DNA from: Bacillus sp. sid0103
GTDB taxonomy: Bacteria > Bacillota > Bacilli > Bacillales_B > DSM-18226
Direction: 5' to 3'
Assembly (NCBI RefSeq): GCF_019219025.1
Contig: NZ_JAHUWN010000027.1
Location: 1 to 64,000, forward strand
DNA length: 64,000 nucleotides
A program made the translations under genes and the position numbers. The notes beneath the pieces were generated by a model that was given only the letters and a program-made list of their open reading frames with translations, had not been told where the DNA came from and ran no database searches. This document shows, piece by piece, positions 34,812 through 43,928 of this stretch (positions are counted from its first letter, which is position 1; each line of letters begins with the position of its first letter).

Positions 34812-37385
34812 ATGGAAATCACCCCTAACGAAAATTTATATAAAGAAGTTTTACAAACCATGTCTGAATGCGTCATTATTCATAAAAAGTCGGGTAGAAT
34901 GATTGCGCTTAATGAAAATGTTGAAAAAGTACTTGGTATTAAATCCGATTTATTAACGGAAGCAAATGTAAGCAAATTAGATTATGTAAAAGAAGACGGA
35001 TCCTCCCTACCCTATTCAGAATTGCCTGGAATCATCACCCTCGAACAGGGGATTCCTTTCCATGATTATGTCTTGGGAGTAAGCGATCGAAATAATGGGA
35101 CTAAATGGCTTTCCATTACTTCAAAACCACTTAAATTACATAAAGACGGGGAACAAGCCGCGCTTGTGACCATATCGGATATTACCGAACGAAAAAAGAT
35201 GGAACAAACAATCATTCAGGCAAAAGAAGCGGCGGAAAAAGCAAACCTAACCAAATCGGACTTTCTTTCCAAAATGAGTCATGAACTCCGGACCCCTTTG
35301 AACGGAATCCTTGGTTTTGCCCAGCTATTAGAAATAGATGAAACCTTAAATGAGGAGCAGCAGGACTTTGTCCAAGAGATCTTAAGCGGAGGAAAGCATC
35401 TATTAAGTTTAATTAATGATATTTTAGATCTTTCAAGAATCGATACAGGCCAATTAAAAGTTTCGATAGAAGAGGTAGACCTTCCGACCATTATCAGTGA
35501 ATGTATCAATATCGTCCAGCCGCTTGTCAAGAAGAAGAGAATTACGATTCATAACCAATTGGATCAATCGCAAACAATAGTCGTTCTTGCCGATGCTATC
35601 CGTCTGAAACAAATCCTTCTTAATCTTCTCGATAATGCCATCAAATATAACCGGGAAGACGGCAAAGTCATGATTTTCTCTTATATGAAACAAAACGAGG
35701 CTGTTATTCATATCGCCGATACAGGAGTCGGGCTTTCAGTTGAAGAATATCAGAAAGTGTTTGTCCCATTTTATCGGATTGAAGGGACACAAGAGGAAGG
35801 TACGGGCATTGGATTGTCTTTGGTCAAGCAGCTTGTCCAGGTGATGGGCGGAAAAATCAGTGTGACTAGCAAAAAAGGAATAGGCAGTGATTTTTGCTTT
35901 CGACTCCCTCTTCCCTATGAATTAAAGGCTGCGATGCAATGGGGTGAAGAAGTGATCGATCTTCCAGCTAAGAATGGCAAGACTGATCACTACTGTTTGC
36001 TATATGTGGAAGATAATCAATCTAATTTAAATTTGGTCATAAGCATCCTGAAATCGGAACCCTCCTATACCATCTTAACGGCACGTTCCGGAAAAGAAGG
36101 ATTAGAACTGGCTAGGACTGAAAAAGTCGATTTAATTCTGCTGGATCTTAACCTCCCGGATATCCATGGTTTCGAATTATTTGACCGTTTAAAAAAGGAT
36201 GAGAATACGAAAGATATCGCGATTATTGCGGTAAGTGCCAATGCTTTGCCCCATGACATCCAGCATACATTAAACAAAGGGTTTGATAATTATGTGATAA
36301 AACCCATTAATGTAAAGGGATTCTTAACAACGGTAAACGAGACTCTAACGAGTACGATCAATCAAAATATTCCCGAACGTAAAATTTTAAGTACAGGTCC
36401 ATACGGTGAGGAAGCTGTTTCTGCTAAAACACTACAGTTATCGGTAAAGGATCTAAAGCAACTGAAGGATAAAAAATATAAAGCTGCCATTTCCATGCAC
36501 TATACAGATAATGATTGGTCCAGGTCTCAAGTGGAAGGGCTAAAAGCCACTTTTAAGAAAATAGGTATTGAGGTAGTTGCGGTGACAGATGCACATTTTA
36601 AATGGGAGAAGCAAGTGGTAGATATTGAAAACATCTTAGAATTAAAGCCAGATATTATAGTAGGGATTCCTGTTGATCCGGAAAAAACGTCAAACACCTT
36701 CCAAGTTGCGTCGAGAACTGGGGTTCATCTGGTCTTTATAGACAATGTACCAAAGGGATTACTGCCTAGAAGGGATTATGTTAGCATTGTATCTGCTGAC
36801 AATTATGGAAACGGTAGTGAGGCAGCACATATTATGGCCGAGAAATTATCTTACAAAGGCAAGATTGGGGTTATTTATCATGCTGCCGACTTCTTCGCCA
36901 CAAAACAAAGGACAGAATCATTTGAAAATATGATAATGAAACATTATCCAAACATAAAAATTGTGGACCGTAGAGGGATTGTAGGTCCATATGAAGGAGA
37001 AATTGCAGCAACTAGTATGTTAACGAAAAATAAAGATTTGGCCGGAATCTTTGTTGTATGGAGTGATCCTGCCGAAGGAGTCATAGCTGCAGCACGTAAG
37101 GCAGGTGCTGATCATCTAGTTATCACAACGATTGATATGGGGGTTAATGTTGTATTAGAAATGGTTAAAGATGGACTTATTAAGGGATTGGGTGCCCAGC
37201 TGCCTTACCAACAAGGAGTGGCGGAAGCCATCTTGGCAGGTTATGCACTGATTGGAAAACAGGCTCCAGCTTATGTAGCTGTTCCCCCTTTAAGAGTAAC
37301 AAAAGAGAATGTTCTTGATGCTTGGAAGTTAGTTTATAACGAGGAAGCTCCGGATGTTATTAAAAGGTTTATAACTGATGAATGA
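34812..37385 (+). CDS. Soluble hybrid histidine kinase fused to a sugar-binding-protein domain (PAS-HisKA-HATPase-REC-SBP)
   Basis: 857 aa from the ATG at 34812 behind GGAAGGCAGGG; an upstream in-frame ATG (34776) lacks a ribosome site. Order: PAS about 8-125; HisKA with His157 (SHELRTPLNG); HATPase_c with N271/N275 (LLNLLDNAIKYN), DTGVGL at 303 and GTGIGL at 330; receiver about 396-510 with Asp445 (LILLDLNLPD); then from about 516 to the end a complete Peripla_BP_4 domain (INQNIPERKILSTGPYGEEAVSAKTLQL…). That last domain is collinear with binding protein 2 (23087-24253) from its residue 49 on, leaving out exactly the signal peptide, lipobox and linker. No membrane helix or signal peptide is present, so it should sense sugar inside the cell. 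The fusion frame is uninterrupted for 340 codons. Confidence 0.93.
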   Translation: MEITPNENLYKEVLQTMSECVIIHKKSGRMIALNENVEKVLGIKSDLLTEANVSKLDYVKEDGSSLPYSELPGIITLEQGIPFHDYVLGVSDRNNGTKWLSITSKPLKLHKDGEQAALVTISDITERKKMEQTIIQAKEAAEKANLTKSDFLSKMSHELRTPLNGILGFAQLLEIDETLNEEQQDFVQEILSGGKHLLSLINDILDLSRIDTGQLKVSIEEVDLPTIISECINIVQPLVKKKRITIHNQLDQSQTIVVLADAIRLKQILLNLLDNAIKYNREDGKVMIFSYMKQNEAVIHIADTGVGLSVEEYQKVFVPFYRIEGTQEEGTGIGLSLVKQLVQVMGGKISVTSKKGIGSDFCFRLPLPYELKAAMQWGEEVIDLPAKNGKTDHYCLLYVEDNQSNLNLVISILKSEPSYTILTARSGKEGLELARTEKVDLILLDLNLPDIHGFELFDRLKKDENTKDIAIIAVSANALPHDIQHTLNKGFDNYVIKPINVKGFLTTVNETLTSTINQNIPERKILSTGPYGEEAVSAKTLQLSVKDLKQLKDKKYKAAISMHYTDNDWSRSQVEGLKATFKKIGIEVVAVTDAHFKWEKQVVDIENILELKPDIIVGIPVDPEKTSNTFQVASRTGVHLVFIDNVPKGLLPRRDYVSIVSADNYGNGSEAAHIMAEKLSYKGKIGVIYHAADFFATKQRTESFENMIMKHYPNIKIVDRRGIVGPYEGEIAATSMLTKNKDLAGIFVVWSDPAEGVIAAARKAGADHLVITTIDMGVNVVLEMVKDGLIKGLGAQLPYQQGVAEAILAGYALIGKQAPAYVAVPPLRVTKENVLDAWKLVYNEEAPDVIKRFITDE

Positions 37386-37520
37386 AATATATAAATAAAA
37401 CAGGAGAAAAAACCAACCTTTCGTAAAATGTCCTTTTTTTCAAAAGCACTTTATTACTAAAAAAGTAGACCTTAAAGTATAATAATGTATATATTAGCAT
37501 CTTGAGAAGGAGCATACATC

Positions 37521-38201
37521 ATGGGTTATATTGTTTATTTTATTCTAATCATGATAATTCCAATATTTGTGCAGATGTATTTAAGAAATACCTATTCGAA
37601 ATTTTTAAAAGTGGGAGCCTCTGCAGGATTAACAGGAGCCCAAGCAGCTAGAAGAATCTTAAATGAACACGGTTTGTACGATGTTTCCGTCGAAGAAGTC
37701 AGAGGTCACTTATCGGACCACTATGATCCAAGAAGTCGTTGTGTTAGACTTTCCTCGACGAATTACCATGGCACTTCCATTGCAGCAATTTCTGTTGCGA
37801 TTCACGAGGTTGGACACTGTCTCCAGCAAAAAGATGGATATGTCCCATTACGTGTTAGACATGCATTAGTACCTGTGGCGAATATCGGCTCGAATTTTTC
37901 ATTTATCTTAATTTTAATTGGTGTCCTCCTATCATCTGCCAACCTTTTATTACTTGGAATCATAGCTATGGGCGCGGCCGTACTATTTCAGGTGGTTACC
38001 TTGCCTGTTGAATTCAATGCGAGTTCTAGAGCGCTGAATGTAATGGTTGGTTCGGGTCTGATCAGAAATGATGAAGAGTATCGTGCAAAGAAAGTACTCA
38101 ATGCTGCTGCCTTAACATATGTGGCTGCAACAGTAGTAGCCGTTGCGGAGTTACTTCGTTTTGTTCTTATGTTTACTGGTATGCAAAATGATGAGGATTA
38201 A
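37521..38201 (+). CDS. yugP: YugP-like membrane zinc metallopeptidase
   Basis: 226 aa. An N-terminal membrane helix, the zinc site AIHEVGHCLQ (HExxH), then two or three hydrophobic helices. PF04298 (Zn_peptidase_2) type. The substrate is not known. Start: ATG behind AGAAGGAGC. Monocistronic. Confidence 0.9.
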   Translation: MGYIVYFILIMIIPIFVQMYLRNTYSKFLKVGASAGLTGAQAARRILNEHGLYDVSVEEVRGHLSDHYDPRSRCVRLSSTNYHGTSIAAISVAIHEVGHCLQQKDGYVPLRVRHALVPVANIGSNFSFILILIGVLLSSANLLLLGIIAMGAAVLFQVVTLPVEFNASSRALNVMVGSGLIRNDEEYRAKKVLNAAALTYVAATVVAVAELLRFVLMFTGMQNDED

Positions 38202-38210
38202 AAATTAAAA

Positions 38211-38235
38211 CCGCCATCCTATAATGGGATGGTGG
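38211..38235 (+). terminator. Hairpin after yugP
   Basis: CCGCCATCC/GGATGGTGG, 9 bp, poor U-tract. The rest of the 38236-38520 gap shows no clear gene; a short open stretch near 38310-38390 is not recognisable. Confidence 0.5.
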
Positions 38236-38520
38236 AAATATCTTTAATCTGTTTACATAATATTGTTATTGTCAAATAAATATGATTTATCATATTCATT
38301 TGAACTATTTCAGATCTAAACTGGTTCGATGGTTTGAAATACGGAGCGGCAACAGGAAATTTGCAAAAAAAATTCAACGTTCACCTGCGTTAAAGATGCA
38401 TATCATTATTCCTTCATGTATAATGAAAACCCACTCAGATACCCTTTAAGTTCAAACATGGTATACTGTGCTATAGAATAATGGCTTATAAAGTGAGAAT
38501 GCATCATAGGAGTGTGTTTT

Positions 38521-39300
38521 ATGAATTACAAAGTTGTCATCTTAGATATAGACGGAACCATCCTCCCGCATGGAAAAACACTTAGTCACGCCACAAAGGA
38601 TGCCATCCAGCGGTTAAAGGAGAAACAAATGAAAGTGGTAATTGCCACTGGGAGAGCACCATATTTTACAGAGTCGATTCTTCAAGAAACCGGAGTCGAT
38701 TCGATGGTCTTTTTTAATGGTTCCTATGCCTACCATGAAGGAAAAGAAATATACAAAAGTGCCATTGAGAAACCTGTATTAGAGAAAGTTCATCAATTGT
38801 CTAATGATTTTCAACATCCTCTTACCTATTTGAGCAAAACAAGTTTTAAAGCAACCGACCTAAGCCATCCATTTGTTTTGGAAGCCTACCAGCATGATCC
38901 ATGGAAGCCTGAGCTTGCTCCGCCGCAATTTTGGACTGACCAAGAAATTTATCAATTGTTTCTTCATTGTGATGTTGAGGAAGAACAGCATTATCAAACA
39001 AAGGTTCCGGAACTAGATTTCCGCCGATGGAGTTCAGGTGCTCGAACCTGTGATGTGAATTTGTCAAATTCAAACAAGGCTGTTGGTCTCAGTAAACTAT
39101 TAGAAAAGCTTGGGATTGCTCCTAATGAAGCAGTTGCCTTTGGGGATGGATTAAATGATATGGAAATGCTGTCTTTGGTCGGAATGGGCGTCGCAATGGG
39201 AAATGCCCGCGAAGAGTTAAAAAAAGTGGCCAATATGGTGACCCTCTCAGCAGAAGAAGACGGTGTCCGCTATGGATTAGAGCGCCTCGGTTTAATTTGA
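38521..39300 (+). CDS. HAD-superfamily (Cof-type, IIB) phosphatase, YkrA-like
   Basis: 259 aa from the ATG at 38521 behind AGGAG; a GTG three codons earlier lies too close to it. HAD motif I DIDGTILPHGK, motif II ATGRAP, motif III Lys in NSNKAVGLSKLL and motif IV GDGLNDMEML. Cytoplasmic phosphatase of sugar phosphates or nucleotides; the substrate is not deducible. Confidence 0.9.
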   Translation: MNYKVVILDIDGTILPHGKTLSHATKDAIQRLKEKQMKVVIATGRAPYFTESILQETGVDSMVFFNGSYAYHEGKEIYKSAIEKPVLEKVHQLSNDFQHPLTYLSKTSFKATDLSHPFVLEAYQHDPWKPELAPPQFWTDQEIYQLFLHCDVEEEQHYQTKVPELDFRRWSSGARTCDVNLSNSNKAVGLSKLLEKLGIAPNEAVAFGDGLNDMEMLSLVGMGVAMGNAREELKKVANMVTLSAEEDGVRYGLERLGLI

Positions 39301-39357
39301 ACGGAGTGCTCTTTTCTGATTTCAATATTGCAATTGGGAGATAAGGAGTGGGAGAAA

Positions 39358-39891
39358 ATGAATTTATCTTATGAAGTGATCTCGGATGAAGAAATAGAAA
39401 AATGCCGAGATTTATGCAATGAACTGATGGCTTTTCAAAAGTCGAGAGCGTACATAACACCAGAATTGTTTGATAGCATGAATTTTGACACCCGGATGGT
39501 TCCTTCCATAAATAGCGCCATTCACAATTATATTGTGATCGTAAAAGACGGGGATCAAAGCGTTGGGTATGTATATTCCAATATCTCTCCCAAAGAGGCC
39601 TATTCCAATGACTTTGCCACTTTTTTTGACCTTTCTTCGGTAGGAAGGCAGAATGTAGGTTGTTTATCGCAATTTTATATTAAGGAAGAATACCGCAAGT
39701 ACGGGGTTGGTTCTAAACTTTTCAAGATGTCGATGGAATGGTTAAATCAATTTGATGAGGTTGAAGATTATTTTATATTTGTCTCTAATGGAAATAATGA
39801 CGCGCTGGAATTTTATAAACGCAAAGGATTTTCTGTAAGCCATGAGATTTTGGATGGATTTATAACTGTTTTACGAAGCAAAAAGCAATAA
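39358..39891 (+). CDS. GNAT-family N-acetyltransferase
   Basis: 177 aa from the ATG at 39358 behind AAGGAG. Acetyl-CoA motif A: LSQFYIKEEYRKYGVGSKLF, then the C-terminal NNDALEFYKRKGFS. The acceptor is unknown. Confidence 0.88.
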   Translation: MNLSYEVISDEEIEKCRDLCNELMAFQKSRAYITPELFDSMNFDTRMVPSINSAIHNYIVIVKDGDQSVGYVYSNISPKEAYSNDFATFFDLSSVGRQNVGCLSQFYIKEEYRKYGVGSKLFKMSMEWLNQFDEVEDYFIFVSNGNNDALEFYKRKGFSVSHEILDGFITVLRSKKQ

Positions 39892-39892
39892 T

Positions 39893-39940
39893 AAAAGCTT
39901 GTAGGATATGTCCATATGGACTTATATCTACAAGCTTTTT
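39893..39940 (+). terminator. Terminator after the GNAT gene
   Basis: AAAAGCTTGTAG/CTACAAGCTTTT with a long loop and TTTTT; also lies downstream of the minus-strand gene at 39967. Confidence 0.75.
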
Positions 39941-39966
39941 ATATGTATTGAACGTCTTTTTAATTT

Positions 39967-40272
39967 TCACATCCATTCCTCAGCGATGGAGCTGTTATCA
40001 GCAATCGTGAAGGCTGCATTGGTGATGGCTTGTGCTAATGTATCGCCTGTCTCACATATGTTATTAAAGCGAACTTCGGAGTCCCCATTGGTTGTATAGG
40101 TGAACCCGAAATCCTTTAACTTTTCAACGATGAGCATCGCATGGTCAAGATTTTGCTCTGGTTGAAAATCAGCAACAGGAATGAATGTCCCCGTTTCATA
40201 ATCGAACCATCTGTCCCATCTATTTAACTTCCAACCTAGTATTCTACGAGCAATAATTTCTACTTGGTTCAT
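39967..40272 (-). CDS. Phage ABA-sandwich-domain protein (BC1872 family)
   Basis: 101 aa. IIARRILGWKLNRWDRWFD at the start, DHAMLIVEKLKDFGF in the middle and TLAQAITNAAF near the end are the pattern of the small BC1872/phage ABA sandwich family found in Bacillus phages and genomes. Start: ATG behind AAAAGGAGAC. Function unknown; perhaps a phage relic. Confidence 0.7.
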   Translation of the reverse strand: MNQVEIIARRILGWKLNRWDRWFDYETGTFIPVADFQPEQNLDHAMLIVEKLKDFGFTYTTNGDSEVRFNNICETGDTLAQAITNAAFTIADNSSIAEEWM

Positions 40273-40391
40273 TTCTTTCTGTCTCCTTTTCTCTGTATGT
40301 GATTATTTTACCATTTTCATCGAGCCGGCCCTGCAAAATCATTTTCAATTTAATGACACTTCTTTGTGTTTGTACTAGTTGTATCTTTACT

Positions 40392-41174
40392 TTAGATGAC
40401 AGGATTAGTGCCGATGATGACCGTGGCGTCCAATTCATCATTTCTGGTTGCTTTCGGGATCAGCCCGTTATGAGAAAAAATTTCAAAGGTTTGGGTTGCT
40501 TGTTGTTCGCTCGTTTCTACCAAAAGGTGCCCTCCTGGAGCTAACCAGAGAGGTGCTTCTTTCGCTAACATACGCTGTAGGTCAAGTCCGTCTTTTCCTC
40601 CGTCAAGGGCCAGTTTTGGTTCATATATGCGAGCCTCCCGAGGAAGCAACTTGATGGACTCGGTAGGTACGTAAGGAGCATTTGCAACTATGATTTTCAC
40701 ACGGCCTTGAAGGGAACAGGGTAGAGCTTTATACAAATCTCCTTGAAAAACGTGGCCACCGAAAGCTGATATGTTGCCGCCAGCACAGCGTACCGCAGCG
40801 GGGTCGAGGTCAACAGAGTATAACACTACTTGGCCTAAAGTTGCTGCAAGTGCAGCACCTACAGCTCCTGACCCGCAACACATATCAACAACGATATCCC
40901 CTAAACAAGTAAGCGTTTGTGCCTGGCGGACAAGAAACTCTGTTCGTTGGCGAGGCACGAAGACTTCCGAGTCTATCTTTATCCTCAGACCACAGAATTC
41001 TGTGTACCCAATAACGTGTTCAACTGGTAATCCCCCGACTCGCATTTCGACCATTTTCTTAAGTTCATCCATTGTCTGTGCTTCAGAAATAAGAAGTAGA
41101 GCCTCTTCTTCTGCAAAGACACAACCAGAGGTACGGAGCCTATGAATTATTTTTTCGACAGTTTGGTCATCCAT
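40392..41174 (-). CDS. PrmC/HemK-like protein N5-glutamine methyltransferase
   Basis: 260 aa if it starts at the ATG at 41174 (MDDQTVEKIIHRL); the frame is open to 41240 and a GTG at about 41207 is an alternative, none with a strong ribosome site. SAM motif DMCCGSGAVGAALA, post-I acidic residue VDLDP, and the substrate-binding motif reads NAPYVP instead of the canonical NPPY. It belongs to the PrmC-related, not the housekeeping PrmC, branch. Base composition appears more GC-rich than that of neighbours. Methylation of a glutamine in a release factor or other protein is the family role. Confidence 0.8.
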   Translation of the reverse strand: MDDQTVEKIIHRLRTSGCVFAEEEALLLISEAQTMDELKKMVEMRVGGLPVEHVIGYTEFCGLRIKIDSEVFVPRQRTEFLVRQAQTLTCLGDIVVDMCCGSGAVGAALAATLGQVVLYSVDLDPAAVRCAGGNISAFGGHVFQGDLYKALPCSLQGRVKIIVANAPYVPTESIKLLPREARIYEPKLALDGGKDGLDLQRMLAKEAPLWLAPGGHLLVETSEQQATQTFEIFSHNGLIPKATRNDELDATVIIGTNPVI

Positions 41175-41280
41175 ATAGAATTTAAATTGCTTTACTATAA
41201 ATACCACCCATTCTTTCCCTATAAGTTGTGCAAATATCAATTCAATAAAACACTGTCTAGGACCTTTTATATTTTCTGGT

Positions 41281-41610
41281 TTCGGTAAAATAAGAGGCTC
41301 TTTTATTACCCCCCTCTAATAATTATTCCGTTTCGGTAAAATAAGACGCCCCTTTTTTACCCTACCATATTAAATCAACTAACTTCGGTAAGATAACCGA
41401 CTCTTTCTTACCTTACCACATCAAATCAGCTCGCTTCATTAAAATAAGACGACTCTTTCTTACCCTACCACATCAAATCAGCTCGCTTCGATAAAATAAG
41501 ACGACTCTTTCTTACCCTACCACATCAAATCAACTCGCTTCGGTAAAATAAGACGACTCTTTCTTACCCTACCACATCAAATCAACTCGCTTCGGTAAAA
41601 TAGACGCACT
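41281..41610. repeat. Tandem array, 52-bp period, about 6.5 units
   Basis: Units start at TTCGGTAAAATAAGACGACT and contain CTTTCTTACCCTACCACATC; successive copies of AAAATAAG/AAGATAAC fall at 41287, 41338, 41390, 41441, 41493, 41545 and 41597. The period is 51-52 bp. The units nearest the cysteine desulfurase gene are almost identical and those further away have diverged. Each unit has inverted GGTAA…TTACC arms. This fills the 41241-41675 gap. Confidence 0.9.
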
Positions 41611-41639
41611 CTCTAAGCCTAGTTACCCCACAGAAAAAA

Positions 41640-41662
41640 GGACTACCTGCGATAAGTAGTCC
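41640..41662 (-). terminator. Terminator of the cysteine desulfurase gene
   Basis: GGACTAC/GTAGTCC followed on the minus strand by TTTTTTC. Confidence 0.8.
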
Positions 41663-41675
41663 CTTAGCCTTTGTT

Positions 41676-42791
41676 TTACAATATCCCTTTTAACAGTTCC
41701 ACCACTTGATCAATTTCATCTTTAGTCGTATCCCTGCCTAAACTAAAGCGAATAGCACCCATTCCAATTTCTTCAGGAACATCCATCACCTTTAAAACCG
41801 GTGATAATTCAATACTGCCGGCATGACATGCTGAGCCATTGGATGCAGCTAGTTGAGGAATCGCATTTAACAGATCTTGACCTACTTTTCTAACAAAACT
41901 GACATTCAATGTATTCGGGAGACGGTCCTCCGGATGGCCATTCAATACTACTAGTTCCCCGAACGCATCTTTTAATCGCGACCAAAAATACTCGGTCAAT
42001 TCCTTTACTAGAAAATTTCCTATATATTGCTCTGCTAGTTCACAGGCCTTACCTAAACCTACCGCCAGTAAAGTATTTTCTGTACCTGCCCGAAGACCAA
42101 ATTCATGCCCCGCTCCATGGATGAGAGGTTCGAGCTGAATTCCCTCTCTGATATACAACGCACCAATTCCTTTTGGTGCATAGAGTTTATGGCCAGCAAT
42201 TGTAAGCATATCCACATTCAATTCATCCACCTTCACACGGACTTTTCCAACCGATTGGGAAGCATCCGTATGAAAAACGATCCCATGCTTTTTAGCTATC
42301 TCCCCAATTTCCTTGATCGGCTGCAGGGTACCTGTTTCATTGTTGGAGTGCATAATCGAAATCAGAATGGTTTCTTTTGTAATAGCTTTTTTTATTTCTT
42401 CTAGTGTAACCTTCCCATACCGGTCAACGTCTACATATGTGACCTTTGCCCCAAATTGTTCAAGAAATTTGCAAGGATTCATTATCGCAGGATGTTCAAT
42501 TTTAGAAGTAATGATATGATTACCTTTATGCCGATTTTTAAAATAAAAACCCTTTATCGCAAGATTGTTGGCTTCACTTCCCCCGCTTGTAAAAATAACT
42601 TCTTTTGGGGAACAGTCAATTAATTCGGCCACCTGTACTCGGGCTTGATGTAATATATTTTTCACCGGTAACCCTGCCCAATGTAAGGCCGACGGATTCC
42701 CATAAAAATGCTCCAGGAGCGGCTTCATCGTTTCGGCTACTTCAGGTGCTATCGGTGTACTGGCATTGTAATCAAGATAAATTTTTTCCAT
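41676..42791 (-). CDS. Cysteine desulfurase (NifS/IscS family, PLP)
   Basis: 371 aa. PLP lysine in TIAGHKLYAPKG, SGGSEANNLAIKG for phosphate binding, DASQSVGKV, and a catalytic-Cys loop in SNGSACHAGS. Transfers sulfur from cysteine to carrier proteins; some family members also act on selenocysteine, and nothing here decides that. It lies 21 nt downstream of the gamma-glutamyl hydrolase gene. Start: ATG behind AAGGAAGGAG. Confidence 0.9.
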   Translation of the reverse strand: MEKIYLDYNASTPIAPEVAETMKPLLEHFYGNPSALHWAGLPVKNILHQARVQVAELIDCSPKEVIFTSGGSEANNLAIKGFYFKNRHKGNHIITSKIEHPAIMNPCKFLEQFGAKVTYVDVDRYGKVTLEEIKKAITKETILISIMHSNNETGTLQPIKEIGEIAKKHGIVFHTDASQSVGKVRVKVDELNVDMLTIAGHKLYAPKGIGALYIREGIQLEPLIHGAGHEFGLRAGTENTLLAVGLGKACELAEQYIGNFLVKELTEYFWSRLKDAFGELVVLNGHPEDRLPNTLNVSFVRKVGQDLLNAIPQLAASNGSACHAGSIELSPVLKVMDVPEEIGMGAIRFSLGRDTTKDEIDQVVELLKGIL

Positions 42792-42812
42792 CCTATGACT
42801 CCTTCCTTCCCC

Positions 42813-43547
42813 TTAGATTGAAACTGGTACCTTTGCACTGCTGCTTATAAATTCTTTGAATAAATTGTTCATGGCAAGGTCTTTATTCGCCATTGATTCA
42901 GGATGCCACTGAACACCGACCGTAAATGTGGTTGGATGGATATACTCAACCGCTTCAACGATCCCGTCAGATGATTGGGCAACGACACAAAGATCATTGG
43001 CTACTTTATCGATTGCTTGATGATGCAGACTATTCACACGCACTCGTTCAGATCCAATGATTTCAAATAATTTACTATTTGTGGAGAGAGTCACCCAGTG
43101 TGTATCCCTACTTCTCTCTATTTTTTGTGAATGTTGAATTGAATCATTGACTTGACTCGGGATGTCCTGGATTAACGTCCCGCCAAGGGCGACATTCAAA
43201 ATTTGAACACCTCTGCAAATGGCAAGCAGTGGGATGTTGTTTTCAAGTGCATATTTCACGATTGCAATTTCTGCCAAGTCCCTCTCCGGTGTTGTTGGAC
43301 CTAAATTGTGATGTGGCTCCTGACCAAAAAGGTTTGGATCAACGTCCTCTCCCCCGCTGAGGATAATTCCGTCGCATAATGCAAGCGTTTCTATTGATAT
43401 CTCAGGGTTAATGTAGGGAAGGATAATCGGTACTCCCCCATTGGCAGCAACACTTTTATGATAATCATGGTGCACATAGACACCTTCCATAAATTCGTTA
43501 TGTTTCACATAGGCACCTGTTATGCCAATAATTGGTTTCTTGTTCAA
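42813..43547 (-). CDS. Gamma-glutamyl-gamma-aminobutyrate hydrolase-like class I amidotransferase (peptidase C26)
   Basis: 244 aa, TTG start behind AAGGGGGAAG. Catalytic Cys in LAICRGVQILNVALGG, His/Glu in VQWHPES, and LSGGEDVDP upstream. PuuD-type hydrolases cleave gamma-glutamyl amides. Co-transcribed with the cysteine desulfurase. Confidence 0.9.
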   Translation of the reverse strand: MNKKPIIGITGAYVKHNEFMEGVYVHHDYHKSVAANGGVPIILPYINPEISIETLALCDGIILSGGEDVDPNLFGQEPHHNLGPTTPERDLAEIAIVKYALENNIPLLAICRGVQILNVALGGTLIQDIPSQVNDSIQHSQKIERSRDTHWVTLSTNSKLFEIIGSERVRVNSLHHQAIDKVANDLCVVAQSSDGIVEAVEYIHPTTFTVGVQWHPESMANKDLAMNNLFKEFISSSAKVPVSI

Positions 43548-43745
43548 ATTTCTTCCCCCTTAAACTTTGTAACACTATCATCATAATTCTAACACATTCA
43601 TACGATAAGTTATTATTTTTGAAGGTGTCCATCCTTCAAATCCAAATTTCTTCAAAAAAATTTACATAATCTTTATTCGAACTTCATAGATTACTATGTA
43701 TGGCAACCATACAATTATTTTAGATTGGAAAAGGATGGAGATAAA

Positions 43746-43883
43746 ATGGAGTATGTTCTTTACAATGGCAAGAAATACTTAATTCTTTATAAGTACACTT
43801 CGGGATATTGCGAAATTAAGGAAGTAGATAGTCTACATAATATACAATTGGTTCATTCATCAGAATTAACGGACCTAAACTAA
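43746..43883 (+). CDS. Small hypothetical protein, 45 aa
   Basis: Starts MEYVLYNGKKYLILYKYTSG with AAAGGATGGAG 6 nt upstream and a strong terminator 3 nt after the stop. A compact charged beta-rich peptide; no family recognised. The ribosome site and terminator make it a convincing gene despite its size. Confidence 0.7.
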   Translation: MEYVLYNGKKYLILYKYTSGYCEIKEVDSLHNIQLVHSSELTDLN

Positions 43884-43886
43884 TAA

Positions 43887-43925
43887 AAGCTGGAAAAGGT
43901 AATCTAACCTTTTTCAGCTTTTTTT
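43887..43925 (+). terminator. Terminator of the 45-aa gene
   Basis: AAGCTGGAAAAGGT/ACCTTTTTCAGCTT (one mismatch) then TTTTT. Confidence 0.85.
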
Positions 43926-43928
43926 GAT

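Noticed and set aside
40244..40441. 65-residue minus-strand frame overlapping the end of the PrmC-like gene
   Set aside because: Although MILQGRLDENGKIITYRE looks protein-like, it overlaps both neighbours and has no clear start site.
41676..42791. Cysteine desulfurase as part of a selenium pathway supporting the TGA peroxiredoxin
   Set aside because: NifS-type enzymes are universal, it sits 15 kb away beside a gamma-glutamyl hydrolase, and no selD/selA is adjacent. It is no evidence either way.
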